Shown: in pieces, positions 17,420-26,135 of the stretch
Layout: every line of letters starts with the position of its first letter
Position numbering within the stretch: the first letter of the stretch is position 1
NCBI GenBank assembly: GCA_020637335.1
Contig: JACJWC010000005.1
Span: 1-64,000 of the forward strand
Direction of reading: 5' to 3'
From: Acidobacteriota bacterium
Lineage (GTDB): Bacteria; Acidobacteriota; Holophagae; Acanthopleuribacterales; Acanthopleuribacteraceae
DNA: 64,000 nucleotides
The notes under the pieces: model-generated
What the model was told of the DNA's origin: nothing
Database searches by the model: none
Seen by the model: the letters and a program-made list of their open reading frames with translations, nothing else
Translations under genes and position numbers: made by a program

Positions 17420-19015
17420 CTAATTGCTCGGATTTGATTTTAGCGCGGAATGGATGGCGTGAATTAGGCCTTTTCGATCAAAAGGTTTAGCCAAAAAAGC
17501 TTGAATACCGGCTGTTTGGAAGCGCTGCAATTGGCCGGGTTCCAGGTAACCACTGCTTAAAATGGTTGGGGTAAAGTGGGATCGGCTTTTTAAATATTCG
17601 AAAATAAACATGCCATCAAAATGCGGCATTTCAAAATCGGTTATGGCCAGATCCAGGACTTTATCCGGATGGGTTTCGAGGAAATGAACCGCAGCGCGCG
17701 CGTCTTTGAAGGCGTGAACCGTTTGCGCCAATGGGGTCATTATTTGGGTCAATACATCCAGCACCGTTTCGTCATCATCAATAATGAGGACGGAGCCAAG
17801 TTGGGGAATTTGCGGAACAGGTGACACCTCAAAACGCGTATCGACATGACCTGCTGCAGGGGGGAACCCAATACGAAAATGACTGCCACTGCCCATTTGG
17901 CTTTCGACGGCAATCCATCCAAAATGCTGTTCCACAATGCCGAGCACGACGGACAGACCGAGACCCGTTCCTTTACTGCGCCCCTTGGTCGAAAAAAACG
18001 GGTCAAAAATTTTGGGTAAAATATCCTGAGGAATTCCAGGTCCCGTATCCGAAATAGTCAGGGTGAACCACATTTGTGTGCCTGGTTCACCAAACTGGAC
18101 AGATTGACCGCGATACACTTCATGGGCCAGCCGAACCCGAATCGTGCCTTGATCATTCATGGCATTGGATGCGTTGATACACAAGTTCAGCAAAACCTGA
18201 AAGATTTGCTGAGGGTCTGCATAAGCCAAATCGGAAGTAAAGGGTTCGCGCACCAATTCTATCTGGGCGGCAATACTGGGTTGGAGCACCTCAATAGCTT
18301 CTGAAACCACGGTATCAAAGTGGATGACTCGTTTTTGCGGTTGCCGCTGACGCGCATATAACATGATCTGCTCAACCAGGCCTTTGGCTTTGCGTGAGGC
18401 GCTCAAAATATGGTCCAGTCCCAAACGGGTATTGGTTTGAGTCGCCGTTTCCAACAACAACTCGGTATGGCCCATGATGACGGTTAGGATGTTGTTAAAA
18501 TCATGGGCAATCCCACCAGCGATCAGGCCAAGGGCTTCCATTTTCTGAGCTTGTTGCAGGCGTTGTTCGGCTACTTCGCGTTTTTGAATTTCGCAATAGA
18601 GTTCTTCATTTTTGTGTTTCAAGGCGATTGATCGTTCCAGCACGGCCGAGAGCAGGGCATCTTTTTCGCGGTTCAAATATTCGGCTACCGTTTTTTGGCG
18701 AACCACGCCGATAAATGCGGATTGATCAAAGACAGGCAAAACCTGTAAGGCCGGTTCTGTCATCATGGCCAACACGGACTCAATCTCAGCATCTATCTGG
18801 ACATGTGGCTTGGGGTAAAGACAATCGCCGACCAGATTATGTGCTGCATGCACTATATCTGCGGGGGTCAAGATGCCGTAATAATCCGTTTCGTCCCGTA
18901 TTACCGAATAGCCTTCTTTGAGGATGAGCGGCTCGGCGTATTGGACAAATGCCGTGGGCGGGAGTGTGGGGTACTCAAGAATGATTAGGTTGCGGATGTC
19001 CATCGGGCGTAACAT
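17420..19015 (-). CDS. Hybrid histidine kinase: tandem CBS, HisKA, HATPase, REC
   Basis: The 531-residue protein lacks transmembrane segments. Residues of about 5-118 look like two CBS motifs (LPPTAFVQYAEPLILKEGYSVIRDE; VLPVFDQSAFIGVV). A coiled linker leads to the dimerisation helix with the phosphoacceptor H171 in GGIAHDFNNIL. The catalytic domain shows N-box LNLCINASNA, G1 DTGPGIP and G2 GTGLGLS. The C-terminal receiver has acidic DDD near 413, D460 as phosphoacceptor and K510. CBS pairs usually bind adenosyl nucleotides, so an energy-sensing cytosolic kinase is a reasonable inference. Its start overlaps the upstream small gene by 41 bases; an in-frame ATG at 19003 is an alternative. Confidence 0.88.
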   Translation of the reverse strand: MLRPMDIRNLIILEYPTLPPTAFVQYAEPLILKEGYSVIRDETDYYGILTPADIVHAAHNLVGDCLYPKPHVQIDAEIESVLAMMTEPALQVLPVFDQSAFIGVVRQKTVAEYLNREKDALLSAVLERSIALKHKNEELYCEIQKREVAEQRLQQAQKMEALGLIAGGIAHDFNNILTVIMGHTELLLETATQTNTRLGLDHILSASRKAKGLVEQIMLYARQRQPQKRVIHFDTVVSEAIEVLQPSIAAQIELVREPFTSDLAYADPQQIFQVLLNLCINASNAMNDQGTIRVRLAHEVYRGQSVQFGEPGTQMWFTLTISDTGPGIPQDILPKIFDPFFSTKGRSKGTGLGLSVVLGIVEQHFGWIAVESQMGSGSHFRIGFPPAAGHVDTRFEVSPVPQIPQLGSVLIIDDDETVLDVLTQIMTPLAQTVHAFKDARAAVHFLETHPDKVLDLAITDFEMPHFDGMFIFEYLKSRSHFTPTILSSGYLEPGQLQRFQTAGIQAFLAKPFDRKGLIHAIHSALKSNPSN

Positions 19016-19358
19016 CCTTTAAATAAAGATTCTCATACGAGATGCGTACCTTAAAATCGACTTTAACCACCTCGCCTTTTTCAACAAAGGGGAAAACTTT
19101 TTCGTTGAGAATCTCGATGATTTTTGGGGCCGAAAGTCGTTTCAAAATGCGACGATTGATCAACAAAGCCTCCACAATTTCGTGCTCCACTTCGAGCACT
19201 TCAAATTGTTCGGGTTGCAGATAGTTCAACGAACTGATAACCCCCAATTTGCCGTGGGGTGATTTTTTTGTCAGCACCAAAATATCCTGGAAGGGCGGCA
19301 GGGCCACATTTTCGAACATCAGGGAGACCGAGTAATGAACACGATCCGAATCAGGCAT
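18975..19358 (-). CDS. Small hypothetical protein overlapping the hybrid kinase gene
   Basis: I start this at ATG 19358, giving 127 residues behind AGAGGG; the frame runs 29 codons further up without a good site. The protein is soluble and acidic, with alternating strands and helices (FQDILVLTKK, VEHEIVEALLINRRILKRL, VDFKVRISYENLYLKD). No family is recognised. It overlaps the start of the CBS-histidine kinase gene by 41 bases, so the two are probably co-expressed and perhaps functionally linked. Confidence 0.6.
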   Translation of the reverse strand: MPDSDRVHYSVSLMFENVALPPFQDILVLTKKSPHGKLGVISSLNYLQPEQFEVLEVEHEIVEALLINRRILKRLSAPKIIEILNEKVFPFVEKGEVVKVDFKVRISYENLYLKDVTPDGHPQPNHS

Positions 19359-19433
19359 AAAACCCTCTGCTGTAAGGAAATTGGCCCATTCTAGCACAAG
19401 TGCATGCCCAAATCCGCATCGGGCCGGGCAAAC

Positions 19434-19462
19434 AAAAAAAGGCACCTGTTGCCAGGTGCCTT
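19434..19462 (-). terminator. Intrinsic terminator of the L31 gene
   Basis: On the minus strand AAGGCACCTG (from 19462) pairs with CAGGTGCCTT around a GCAA tetraloop, and T residues follow (A-run 19434-19440 on the plus strand). Confidence 0.9.
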
Positions 19463-19487
19463 AAAAAAAATCCCGATGTGGCCAGTT

Positions 19488-19730
19488 TTATTGGCGGCCG
19501 TATTTCTTGTTGAAGCGTTCGATGCGACCTTCGGTGTCGATCAATTTCTGTTGGCCAGTCCAAAAAGGATGGCTGCTGGAGGTGATTTCCAAACGGATCT
19601 CGTAGTGTTTAACACCGTCGATTTCGCGGACCTTGTCCGACTTCATGGTGGAACGGCTGAAAAACTCCGCGCCAGTAGAAGTATCAACAAAAACAACGGG
19701 ATGGTAGGTAGGATGAATTTCAGCTTTCAT
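19488..19730 (-). CDS. rpmE2: 50S ribosomal protein L31, type B (zinc-free form)
   Basis: Eighty residues from ATG 19730, with the L31B pattern MKAEIHPTYHPVVFVDTSTG, a central SRSTMKSD, SHPFWTGQQKLIDTEGR and the end FNKKYGRQ. The zinc-binding cysteines of the type A form are absent. In many bacteria the type B protein replaces the zinc form when zinc is scarce, under Zur control; I saw no clear Zur box upstream. The frame extends 26 codons further, but that stretch does not look like L31. Confidence 0.93.
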   Translation of the reverse strand: MKAEIHPTYHPVVFVDTSTGAEFFSRSTMKSDKVREIDGVKHYEIRLEITSSSHPFWTGQQKLIDTEGRIERFNKKYGRQ

Positions 19731-19971
19731 ATTCAATAAACCCCAATTTATTCCAGATTCGCAACGCCCGACATCAGCCTGCAACGCACAAGTTCGGCAT
19801 TCTGCCACAAAAAAAATATTTTGTCATCCATTTTCTTTCGGAGCGCATTCATTCGAATTGCGCCGGGCCAGCCAGCGCATTTTAACGGGGCGAATGTTCC
19901 CCATCAAATGTATTTTCACGCCGGCTCCAGTCTCGAAGTGATAGAATGCGCGACGTTTGGGAGGTTCGATT

Positions 19972-20895
19972 ATGCCACAACCGCTGACACCCCTGCAAAA
20001 GGCGCTGGCAGGTGCATTTTTCTTCTTTTTTGGGGTTGGCGTTGTTGGCTCCTTTTACCTGTTCCTGACGGCGCCAAAGCCGATAGATCCGCGCATCGCC
20101 ATGCCGGAACTGGTGGGTCGCTACCCGCAAATCAAAAGCCTGCTTGTCCAAAAAGCCGAAAATGAAATATATGCCCAGAACCCAGATGAATCCCTGGATA
20201 TGGGGCCCATGTCAGGCTTTATGGAAACCTTGACCTTGCTGCAACTGCGCGATGCCGGGAAGCTCAGCCTGGACCAACCGATTGAAGGCTTTGCTATGAC
20301 CGTGGAACAGGCCATGCGTCAAGCTTTTATCCCCATCGATGCGGATCGCCAGGCCAATACAACTGACCACCTCTCAAGCCTGGCCAGCCAGGCCTTGCGC
20401 GCGCAAATCCAGCTTCTGGGTGCCTATCCGGGCCTGGTTGAAGAAACCGTTCTGCAACCGCTCGAGATGCAACACACACATTATTTGCCTGAGCAGCAGA
20501 CCTGGCAAACCACACCACGGGACTTGATGCGTCTGATTTATGTCCTCAATTTCAATACGAAAAAAGGCATTTACGACCGTAAACATCCCTTCCACTACAA
20601 GACCTTAATTGAGGCTACCAGTCTGGCCAATCGCGAAAAATTGCAGGATTGGGGCTTGGCCGTTTATTTGGATGACCGTTACGGCTTGGATCGGCTCAGC
20701 TGGGTTTGCGTCTCCGAAGGGCGCTGCTTAATTGTTCGCAGGTTCCCCGGCCGGTGGTTTCACTATGTGATTGACTTTGAAGGCAGTGAGCGTGATGCCA
20801 AAGATTTTGCGCGCCAAATGGAAGACATCTACATAGGCTTCGAGGTTCCCTACCGCCAACGCCAGCAAGCGCTTAATGCGGAACGCCAACCTTAA
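19972..20895 (+). CDS. Membrane-anchored protein with a degenerate serine beta-lactamase-like fold
   Basis: The ATG at 19972 follows GGGAGG and gives 307 residues. One transmembrane helix lies at about 15-37 (AGAFFFFFGVGVVGSFYLFL). The rest has phrases of class C beta-lactamase/PBP-like serine hydrolases: TLLQLRDAGKLSLDQPI, then VLQPLEMQHTHYL and TTPRDLMRL. The position where the catalytic SxxK should precede the first block reads GPMSGFMETL, with no lysine, and neither YxN nor HxG is obvious. I infer a catalytically inactive, periplasm-facing relative of this fold. The last 23 bases overlap the convergent gene. Confidence 0.55.
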   Translation: MPQPLTPLQKALAGAFFFFFGVGVVGSFYLFLTAPKPIDPRIAMPELVGRYPQIKSLLVQKAENEIYAQNPDESLDMGPMSGFMETLTLLQLRDAGKLSLDQPIEGFAMTVEQAMRQAFIPIDADRQANTTDHLSSLASQALRAQIQLLGAYPGLVEETVLQPLEMQHTHYLPEQQTWQTTPRDLMRLIYVLNFNTKKGIYDRKHPFHYKTLIEATSLANREKLQDWGLAVYLDDRYGLDRLSWVCVSEGRCLIVRRFPGRWFHYVIDFEGSERDAKDFARQMEDIYIGFEVPYRQRQQALNAERQP

Positions 20896-21271
20896 GCAGA
20901 TCTGATGCATATTTCAGCAACATGGAAAGCCCAATAATCATGACGAGTGCCAGTAAAATCAATCCGCCACAGCCCAATATTTTTCGGAAATTGAGCCGGC
21001 GATCGTCTTCAAATTGATTGCTCATTGATTGGGTAAACACGTCGAAGTCCGTCACCTTGGATGGTGTTGAAATGGGCGCTGCGGGCGTTTTCAGCTTGGC
21101 AGTCTGAGTAGGGCTGGCGGATAGTGGCAAGTCGATTTTGGCGCCAATCAGCCGTGCCTTTACCCGCTGTTGTTCGGCTGGGGATAAGCTTTCAAATACT
21201 TCCATCACAAATTGGCTGCGTTCGGTTTCACTTAAATTGTGCAACATCGATTTAAGAAGTGAATCTGACAC
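20873..21271 (-). CDS. Small tail-anchored membrane protein of unknown function
   Basis: The 132-residue protein starts at GTG 21271. Its N-terminal 45 residues are helical and charged (LSETERSQFVMEVFESLSPAEQQRVKARLIG), followed by a proline- and threonine-rich linker and one transmembrane helix near the C-terminus (LGCGGLILLALVMIIGLSML). No family is recognised. Its 3' end overlaps that of the convergent upstream gene by 23 bases. Confidence 0.55.
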   Translation of the reverse strand: MSDSLLKSMLHNLSETERSQFVMEVFESLSPAEQQRVKARLIGAKIDLPLSASPTQTAKLKTPAAPISTPSKVTDFDVFTQSMSNQFEDDRRLNFRKILGCGGLILLALVMIIGLSMLLKYASDLLKVGVPH

Positions 21272-21334
21272 ATGGCATCCTTTCGCCTAAAATGGCTTAA
21301 AGGACCCATCCTACAAAATCCCATGTGAAAACTC

Positions 21335-22297
21335 ATGAATATTTTGACGTTTGCTGCCCATCAAGCCTATTTACACCTGCTCGGCTGCCTGACGGAACAC
21401 AGGTTTTATGCCCTGCTCATGCCGGACCAGCGCCGGTTTTTGCAGAACTGGGACCCGCGCTGCAGACCGCTGCCCCAAAATTTCCGGCTGCTCGAACGCG
21501 AGAACCTCTCTTCCCTACTCGCCAGCCAGCATTTTCAACTGGGGATTGCGCATAACTTGACCGATTTGCAGGAACTCATAGCTTGGAAGTTGCCCGTCGT
21601 CATGGTGTTCCACGCGTCTCTGAGCGGACGGATGGTAGAGGAAAACACGGCAATTGACCCAGACCAAATGCGTGTTTCCGTTAACCAGTTGTGTCGCCAC
21701 CACGGCGTAACCCAGATCTTTGTCACCGAACTCAAACGCTCGGATTGGCAAGCCAATGGCATCGTGATTGAACATGGACTCAACCTGGCTGATTATGGAC
21801 CCTACGAAGGTGAAAAACCCTTTGTACTGCGGGTCGCGAACCATTTGGCCGAACGCGGAACCTTGTTGCGCTACGATTTTCACCAAGCGGTGACGGCTGG
21901 TTTGCCGATTACTCTCTTGGGCGAAAACCCAAGCTTACGCATTCAACCCGCCGCCTCATGGACGGACCTGAGGCGCGCCTATACCACCCACCGCGTTTAT
22001 CTGCATACAGCCCAAAGCCCGTATGAAGATGGTTATAACCTGGCTTTGTTAGAGGCGATGGCCAGCGGCATGCCGGTCGTTGGCAATGCGCATCCTACTT
22101 CTCCCGTCATGCACGGCGATTCAGGGTTCCTCAGTGATGATGTGGCCATCCTTCGCGGCCATATCCGATCCCTGCTAAAGGATCGCGATATGGCCTGCGA
22201 AATGGGTCAAAAAGCCCGGTCAATCATTGCAGACCGCTTTGGGCAGGCACGCTTCAAATCCCAATGGCAGGCGGTTCTCGATCCATTTGACCGGTGA
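21335..22297 (+). CDS. Glycosyltransferase, GT4/GT-B-like
   Basis: The 320-residue protein transfers a sugar from an activated donor, probably at the cytoplasmic membrane surface. The C-terminal half shows the GT4 pattern SPYEDGYNLALLEAMASGMPVVG near residue 225, with GDSGFLSDD and a helical end AREMGQKAR-like (CEMGQKARSIIADRF). The N-terminal half has a Rossmann-like layout with VVMVFHASLSG and IVIEHGLNLADYG. It is somewhat short for the family (usually 350-400). It is a single gene, and acceptor and donor are not evident. Confidence 0.75.
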   Translation: MNILTFAAHQAYLHLLGCLTEHRFYALLMPDQRRFLQNWDPRCRPLPQNFRLLERENLSSLLASQHFQLGIAHNLTDLQELIAWKLPVVMVFHASLSGRMVEENTAIDPDQMRVSVNQLCRHHGVTQIFVTELKRSDWQANGIVIEHGLNLADYGPYEGEKPFVLRVANHLAERGTLLRYDFHQAVTAGLPITLLGENPSLRIQPAASWTDLRRAYTTHRVYLHTAQSPYEDGYNLALLEAMASGMPVVGNAHPTSPVMHGDSGFLSDDVAILRGHIRSLLKDRDMACEMGQKARSIIADRFGQARFKSQWQAVLDPFDR

Positions 22298-22301
22298 AAT
22301 G

Positions 22302-24494
22302 TCATCTTTGGTAGGCGTAACTGACTTTGAGGAACCAGTTGCGATTCTGGGTTTGCCAATTCTCCTGTTCATCCAAATCGCGCAGATCGCCATACCCAAC
22401 AAACACGACCGACTGCCAGTTCAGTTTGTAGGCCAAAAGTAGTGAATTACTCCAATTGCCGGATTTGGGCGTGATTTCATTGCTGAACAGGGCTTGGTTC
22501 CGGGTGGTGCCGGCGTATTGGCTAATCGAGCGCGCGAACAATCGCGAGGAGAAATTGTAGGTCGCGCGAACCCGTCCAACCCGGGCTGTAAACAATTTGC
22601 CACTGGCTTGATCCTTGTCAATCTTTAACCAGCGTTCCGCACCTGTCAGGCGGATGTCCCAATGGTCGGTGGGTTGAATCGTCGCGTTAAGGCTGTAAGA
22701 CAGGGCCGTGCCTAACCGGCCTTCGCTGAAATCCACTTCGTCGCCGTAAACGCCGTCAATACTGAAATAGCCAAATCGCCGGCTGGGGCTCCATTCGCCG
22801 TAAAAGTGGAAACGGTCGCGTTCATACAACACATCGTTGACGCGTACGCCATCCTGACTGAGCCGGAAGCGAAAAAAGGAATTTTTCTTACCCGACATGC
22901 CGGCACCGACGGATCCCAGCCGGTACAGGACATTGCCGCCTTCATCCAGGGTGTATTCGCCAAAGACAAATGTGCGGATGCGGTGCATGAAACGTTGTTT
23001 GGGTCGAAAGGTCCGTCCCACTTCCGCATAGGTTTTCTCATAGCCCACTTGAGGAATAAACCCGTTTTCAGCCCGAAAATCTTCGCCGACTTTTTCGCCA
23101 AGCAGCCAGTAGTCCCAGGTTGAGGTGCCACGCCATAACCAGAACTGGCCAGCCCAATCTTCCAGTTTTTGGCCATTCCAGCCTTCGTACAAATCGGGTC
23201 GATCTGGGTTCTGTGACTGGCTGAAGAGGACTTGGCCGCCGATTTGGTCAGAATCATTGGGTCGAAAATCAAAGTCAGGTCCATAGACGCGGTTGTAGCC
23301 GCCACCGTCATTTTCCCGGTCTGATGCCAAAAAACTTACAAATCCTTTGTCGCGATCGTGGCGCATGCGGGCCAATGTGACCGTCGATTCAAAATCCTGG
23401 TTGGCAAAATCGGAGAATTCAGCCCCCGGAATCACCACCGAACCGCCTCCCTGATCCAGAACAGACAAAGCGGTAAAGCTGGTAGAGCCCAATTTGCCTG
23501 TGGCCCGCGCACCGGCCTTCGGATCGGTAATTGAGCGGGTGTGGACCGCACGCAATGGGGTTGAAAACAGGTCCGAGCCCTCTAGGAAAAACGGCCGTTT
23601 CTCGGGATAAAAAATGGCGAAACGTTCGTTGGTCGTAATTTGAGCCGTATCGGATTCAATCTGACTGAAATCGGGATTGACGGTTAAATCCAAGGCCAAA
23701 CCCGGATTAGGCGTCCATTTAACATCAATGCCCGGTTCGCCATCCGCCGAATCGGTTTGCAGGCTGCCAGCGGAATCGAGGTTTTGCGCCTGACTGCCAA
23801 AAGCGTAGGGGGCCAGGACCAAGTGGCCGCCAGAAGGCAACCCTTTCAGACCCGTTAAGGGTTGGGAATTACAAATGAAACAGGACCGATCGCGGGGCAA
23901 CCGATTGGAAAACATCTGGTAGCGAAAATCGCGCGGATAATTGCGATAGAGCATAAAGCGCCAGGTTTGCGCTTCGCCCCCGGCATAGCGCAGGGAACTG
24001 AATGGAATACGCATTTCCAGGCTCCAACCGGTTGCATTGATCTCTGTGGCAACATCCCAAAAGAAATCCGGCGAACTGTCTTCACCCGATGCATCGCCGG
24101 AGATAGCGTCGTACTGAATACCACGCGGGTTGGCCAAAAACATTTGCGCAACTTTGCCCTCATTGGCCGTGTCTAAAATGATGCCGGCATAGTCGGTAAA
24201 ACTCGGTACTTGATCGCGATCGGCCAGAGGTGCCTTGATCTTATTGGGGTCGGGGTCTTCCATGATTAGGGCGACATAAAAAAACTGGTCATCGTAGGTG
24301 ATGTAACCGGTATTTTTAACCTTGGGTTCGACGTTATCGCCGGGATTCGTCTCGAACCAGGACCGGATGGGACGGGCCTGCTCCCACTCCCCCGGATCCA
24401 CTTTGCCATCCAAAACAATATTTTGAGCCGTGTGCTCGACCACCAGCATACCCGGCTCATTGACACACCACAGCCATAGCAAAAACAGAGTCAT
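22302..24494 (-). CDS. CBM9-like domain joined to DUF5916 outer-membrane barrel
   Basis: The 730-residue protein starts at ATG 24494 behind GGGAGGG. A short signal sequence leads to a CBM9-like domain (IVLDGKVDPGEWEQA at about 28, then ITYDDQFFYVALIMED and SLEMRIPFSSLRY). A DUF5916-type region follows with WRFMLYRNYPR, DVKWTPNPGLALDLTVNPDFSQIESD and FYPEKRPFFLEGSDLF. The last 400 residues alternate as amphipathic strands and end in VSYAYQR, as in an outer-membrane beta-barrel. These proteins are frequent in Bacteroidota and Acidobacteriota; the ligand is not known. Confidence 0.85.
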   Translation of the reverse strand: MTLFLLWLWCVNEPGMLVVEHTAQNIVLDGKVDPGEWEQARPIRSWFETNPGDNVEPKVKNTGYITYDDQFFYVALIMEDPDPNKIKAPLADRDQVPSFTDYAGIILDTANEGKVAQMFLANPRGIQYDAISGDASGEDSSPDFFWDVATEINATGWSLEMRIPFSSLRYAGGEAQTWRFMLYRNYPRDFRYQMFSNRLPRDRSCFICNSQPLTGLKGLPSGGHLVLAPYAFGSQAQNLDSAGSLQTDSADGEPGIDVKWTPNPGLALDLTVNPDFSQIESDTAQITTNERFAIFYPEKRPFFLEGSDLFSTPLRAVHTRSITDPKAGARATGKLGSTSFTALSVLDQGGGSVVIPGAEFSDFANQDFESTVTLARMRHDRDKGFVSFLASDRENDGGGYNRVYGPDFDFRPNDSDQIGGQVLFSQSQNPDRPDLYEGWNGQKLEDWAGQFWLWRGTSTWDYWLLGEKVGEDFRAENGFIPQVGYEKTYAEVGRTFRPKQRFMHRIRTFVFGEYTLDEGGNVLYRLGSVGAGMSGKKNSFFRFRLSQDGVRVNDVLYERDRFHFYGEWSPSRRFGYFSIDGVYGDEVDFSEGRLGTALSYSLNATIQPTDHWDIRLTGAERWLKIDKDQASGKLFTARVGRVRATYNFSSRLFARSISQYAGTTRNQALFSNEITPKSGNWSNSLLLAYKLNWQSVVFVGYGDLRDLDEQENWQTQNRNWFLKVSYAYQR

Positions 24495-24689
24495 TCCGCC
24501 CTCCCTGGAAGCTTGATTGCTATGTCTGAGAACGGAAAAGGTCTGGGGAAAGTTTGAAGCGGTTCATCAAGATTTTGTAAAAAGATCTAAGAATCGCTAA
24601 ACGGCAAAAGTCAATTGAGCGTTGGCGCGAATCTAAAAGCAAGCCCTGCGACTTGGTTGAAAGGGGTAAACCAATCTAAAATATATAGG

Positions 24690-25079
24690 ATGTTGTTAAA
24701 GATTTTTTTACCCAATGGGATGGAAGTCCAGGCCGAAGGTCAACCGAGCGAATTGAGCCTCTTTCTGCGCGAATTAAACAGTTCCAGTCCCCAGGAATTG
24801 CCGGCAACAAAACCGACTTCTACGGCTGCCCAACCAACCAATAACCGTCAGGCTGTCTTGAAAACCATGCATTTCCTGCAGAATCAAGGTCGAAACGTGG
24901 CTCATATTGCCGAAATCAAAGTCGCTTTTCGCCAATTGTTCCCGCAGGAATCGGGCCGTCTGGTCGATCAAACCTTGCGCGATTTGGTCAATAAAACGGG
25001 TCAGCTCCGCCGGGTTGGCCGCGGCCTTTTCCAGGTAGTTGAGAACCGGTTAAATTCCGATTCCAAAGCGAATCATTAA
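24690..25079 (+). CDS. Small hypothetical protein, possible winged-helix C-terminus
   Basis: The frame from ATG 24690 gives 129 residues. The N-terminus reads MLLKIFLPNGMEVQAEG, then a P/T-rich linker. The C-terminal 65 residues (AVLKTMHFLQNQGRNVAHIAEIKVAFRQLF ... LRDLVNKTGQLRRVGRGLFQV) have the layout of a winged helix with a terminal beta-wing. No family is assigned. The ribosome-binding site is weak, and an upstream start cannot be excluded. Confidence 0.5.
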   Translation: MLLKIFLPNGMEVQAEGQPSELSLFLRELNSSSPQELPATKPTSTAAQPTNNRQAVLKTMHFLQNQGRNVAHIAEIKVAFRQLFPQESGRLVDQTLRDLVNKTGQLRRVGRGLFQVVENRLNSDSKANH

Positions 25080-25105
25080 AAAAGGCTCCAAAAAATTGGA
25101 GCCTT
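25078..25105 (-). terminator. Intrinsic terminator of the minus-strand exported protein gene
   Basis: AAGGCTCCAA (25082-25091) pairs with TTGGAGCCTT (25096-25105); on the minus strand the stem runs into six Ts. It overlaps the stop of the convergent plus-strand gene and may serve both. Confidence 0.8.
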
Positions 25106-25159
25106 GATTCGGTCGATCCCAAAAGGGTGCGGCCGGGGGGTACCGGCCGCGGGGAGGGA

Positions 25160-25783
25160 TCAGCGTTGGACGCTGAATCGGGGATTGGAATCCGAAAAGG
25201 GGCGTGCGGTAGGCTGCTTGCCCTTCTCGATCCAATACATGTTGCTATTTACGCCCAGCACTTCGTCCCAAATGATTTGGCCTTCCGCGCTGAGTTTGGC
25301 TAAGTGGGAGGTTGATTCCTTGCCCGTATCCGTCAGGTAGGTGGCCAAAAATCCACCATCCGCACTGGGTTTCAACTGGTCGAGGTAACCCTCCACGGTG
25401 AACTGTTGTAGGACCTCGCCATTCAACAGGTTGATACGCAGTACATCGGTTTTTCCTAACGGACTCTCACCATCGTTCCAGATGTAATAAATCTGATAAC
25501 TGAATGCGATCCATAAAACATCGCCATCCTGTTCCACATGGGTGGGATAGCTGTACTCGTAACCTTCAAATTCGCGGTCGAGCACGCGATTCCCTGAAGC
25601 ATCAAAGATACGCAATCGATTGGCCGAATCATAATTGTCACGGCCATACGACCATTCATTTTGGAGGACTATGACTTGACCTGCCGAATTTTCAAAGACA
25701 CCGACTGGGCTAATAAAATGGGCTTCTGATTCCTGAGCCAACAGGCCGAGCCCCAAACACATAATAGAAACGAAACGAACCAT
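25160..25783 (-). CDS. Exported hypothetical protein, beta-propeller-like
   Basis: From ATG 25783 (GGAG upstream) the protein has 207 residues and a signal peptide (MVRFVSIMCLGLGLLAQESEA). The mature part has repeated strands of the type GVFENSAGQVIVLQNEW, RLRIFDASGNRVLDREF, VLRINLLNGEVLQQFTVEG and LAKLSAEGQIIWDEVLG. The pattern of hydrophobic strand, turn and next strand resembles propeller blades, but only about four are present. No enzyme motif is seen. Confidence 0.55.
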   Translation of the reverse strand: MVRFVSIMCLGLGLLAQESEAHFISPVGVFENSAGQVIVLQNEWSYGRDNYDSANRLRIFDASGNRVLDREFEGYEYSYPTHVEQDGDVLWIAFSYQIYYIWNDGESPLGKTDVLRINLLNGEVLQQFTVEGYLDQLKPSADGGFLATYLTDTGKESTSHLAKLSAEGQIIWDEVLGVNSNMYWIEKGKQPTARPFSDSNPRFSVQR

Positions 25784-26135
25784 ACTTGTCACTCCGTTAG
25801 TGAGAGAATGCCACTCCCCGCCGCTCTTAAGGCAAGGCCAATGCCAAAACAAAAAAATGATCTAAATAATTGATAATATTTATTTTACTGATTTGAGTCC
25901 GAAAGGCTGTTGGCCCAAACCCATGCTCTAGTTAGACTTTTTTCCAACAAGCGTTATAAAAAACTAACCTCAATTGGTGATCCAGCTACATCTGTCGCTT
26001 CATTGCTTTTGGCTGTTTCAATTAAGTCACTCATTTTTCAAGATTTAGATCTACATGTTATGGACCGAGTAGCTGGCAGCATTTTTGCCCCTTTCCGATA
26101 TAATGGGCCTGCGTCGCTCAGGGAGAGGAGCAGCA

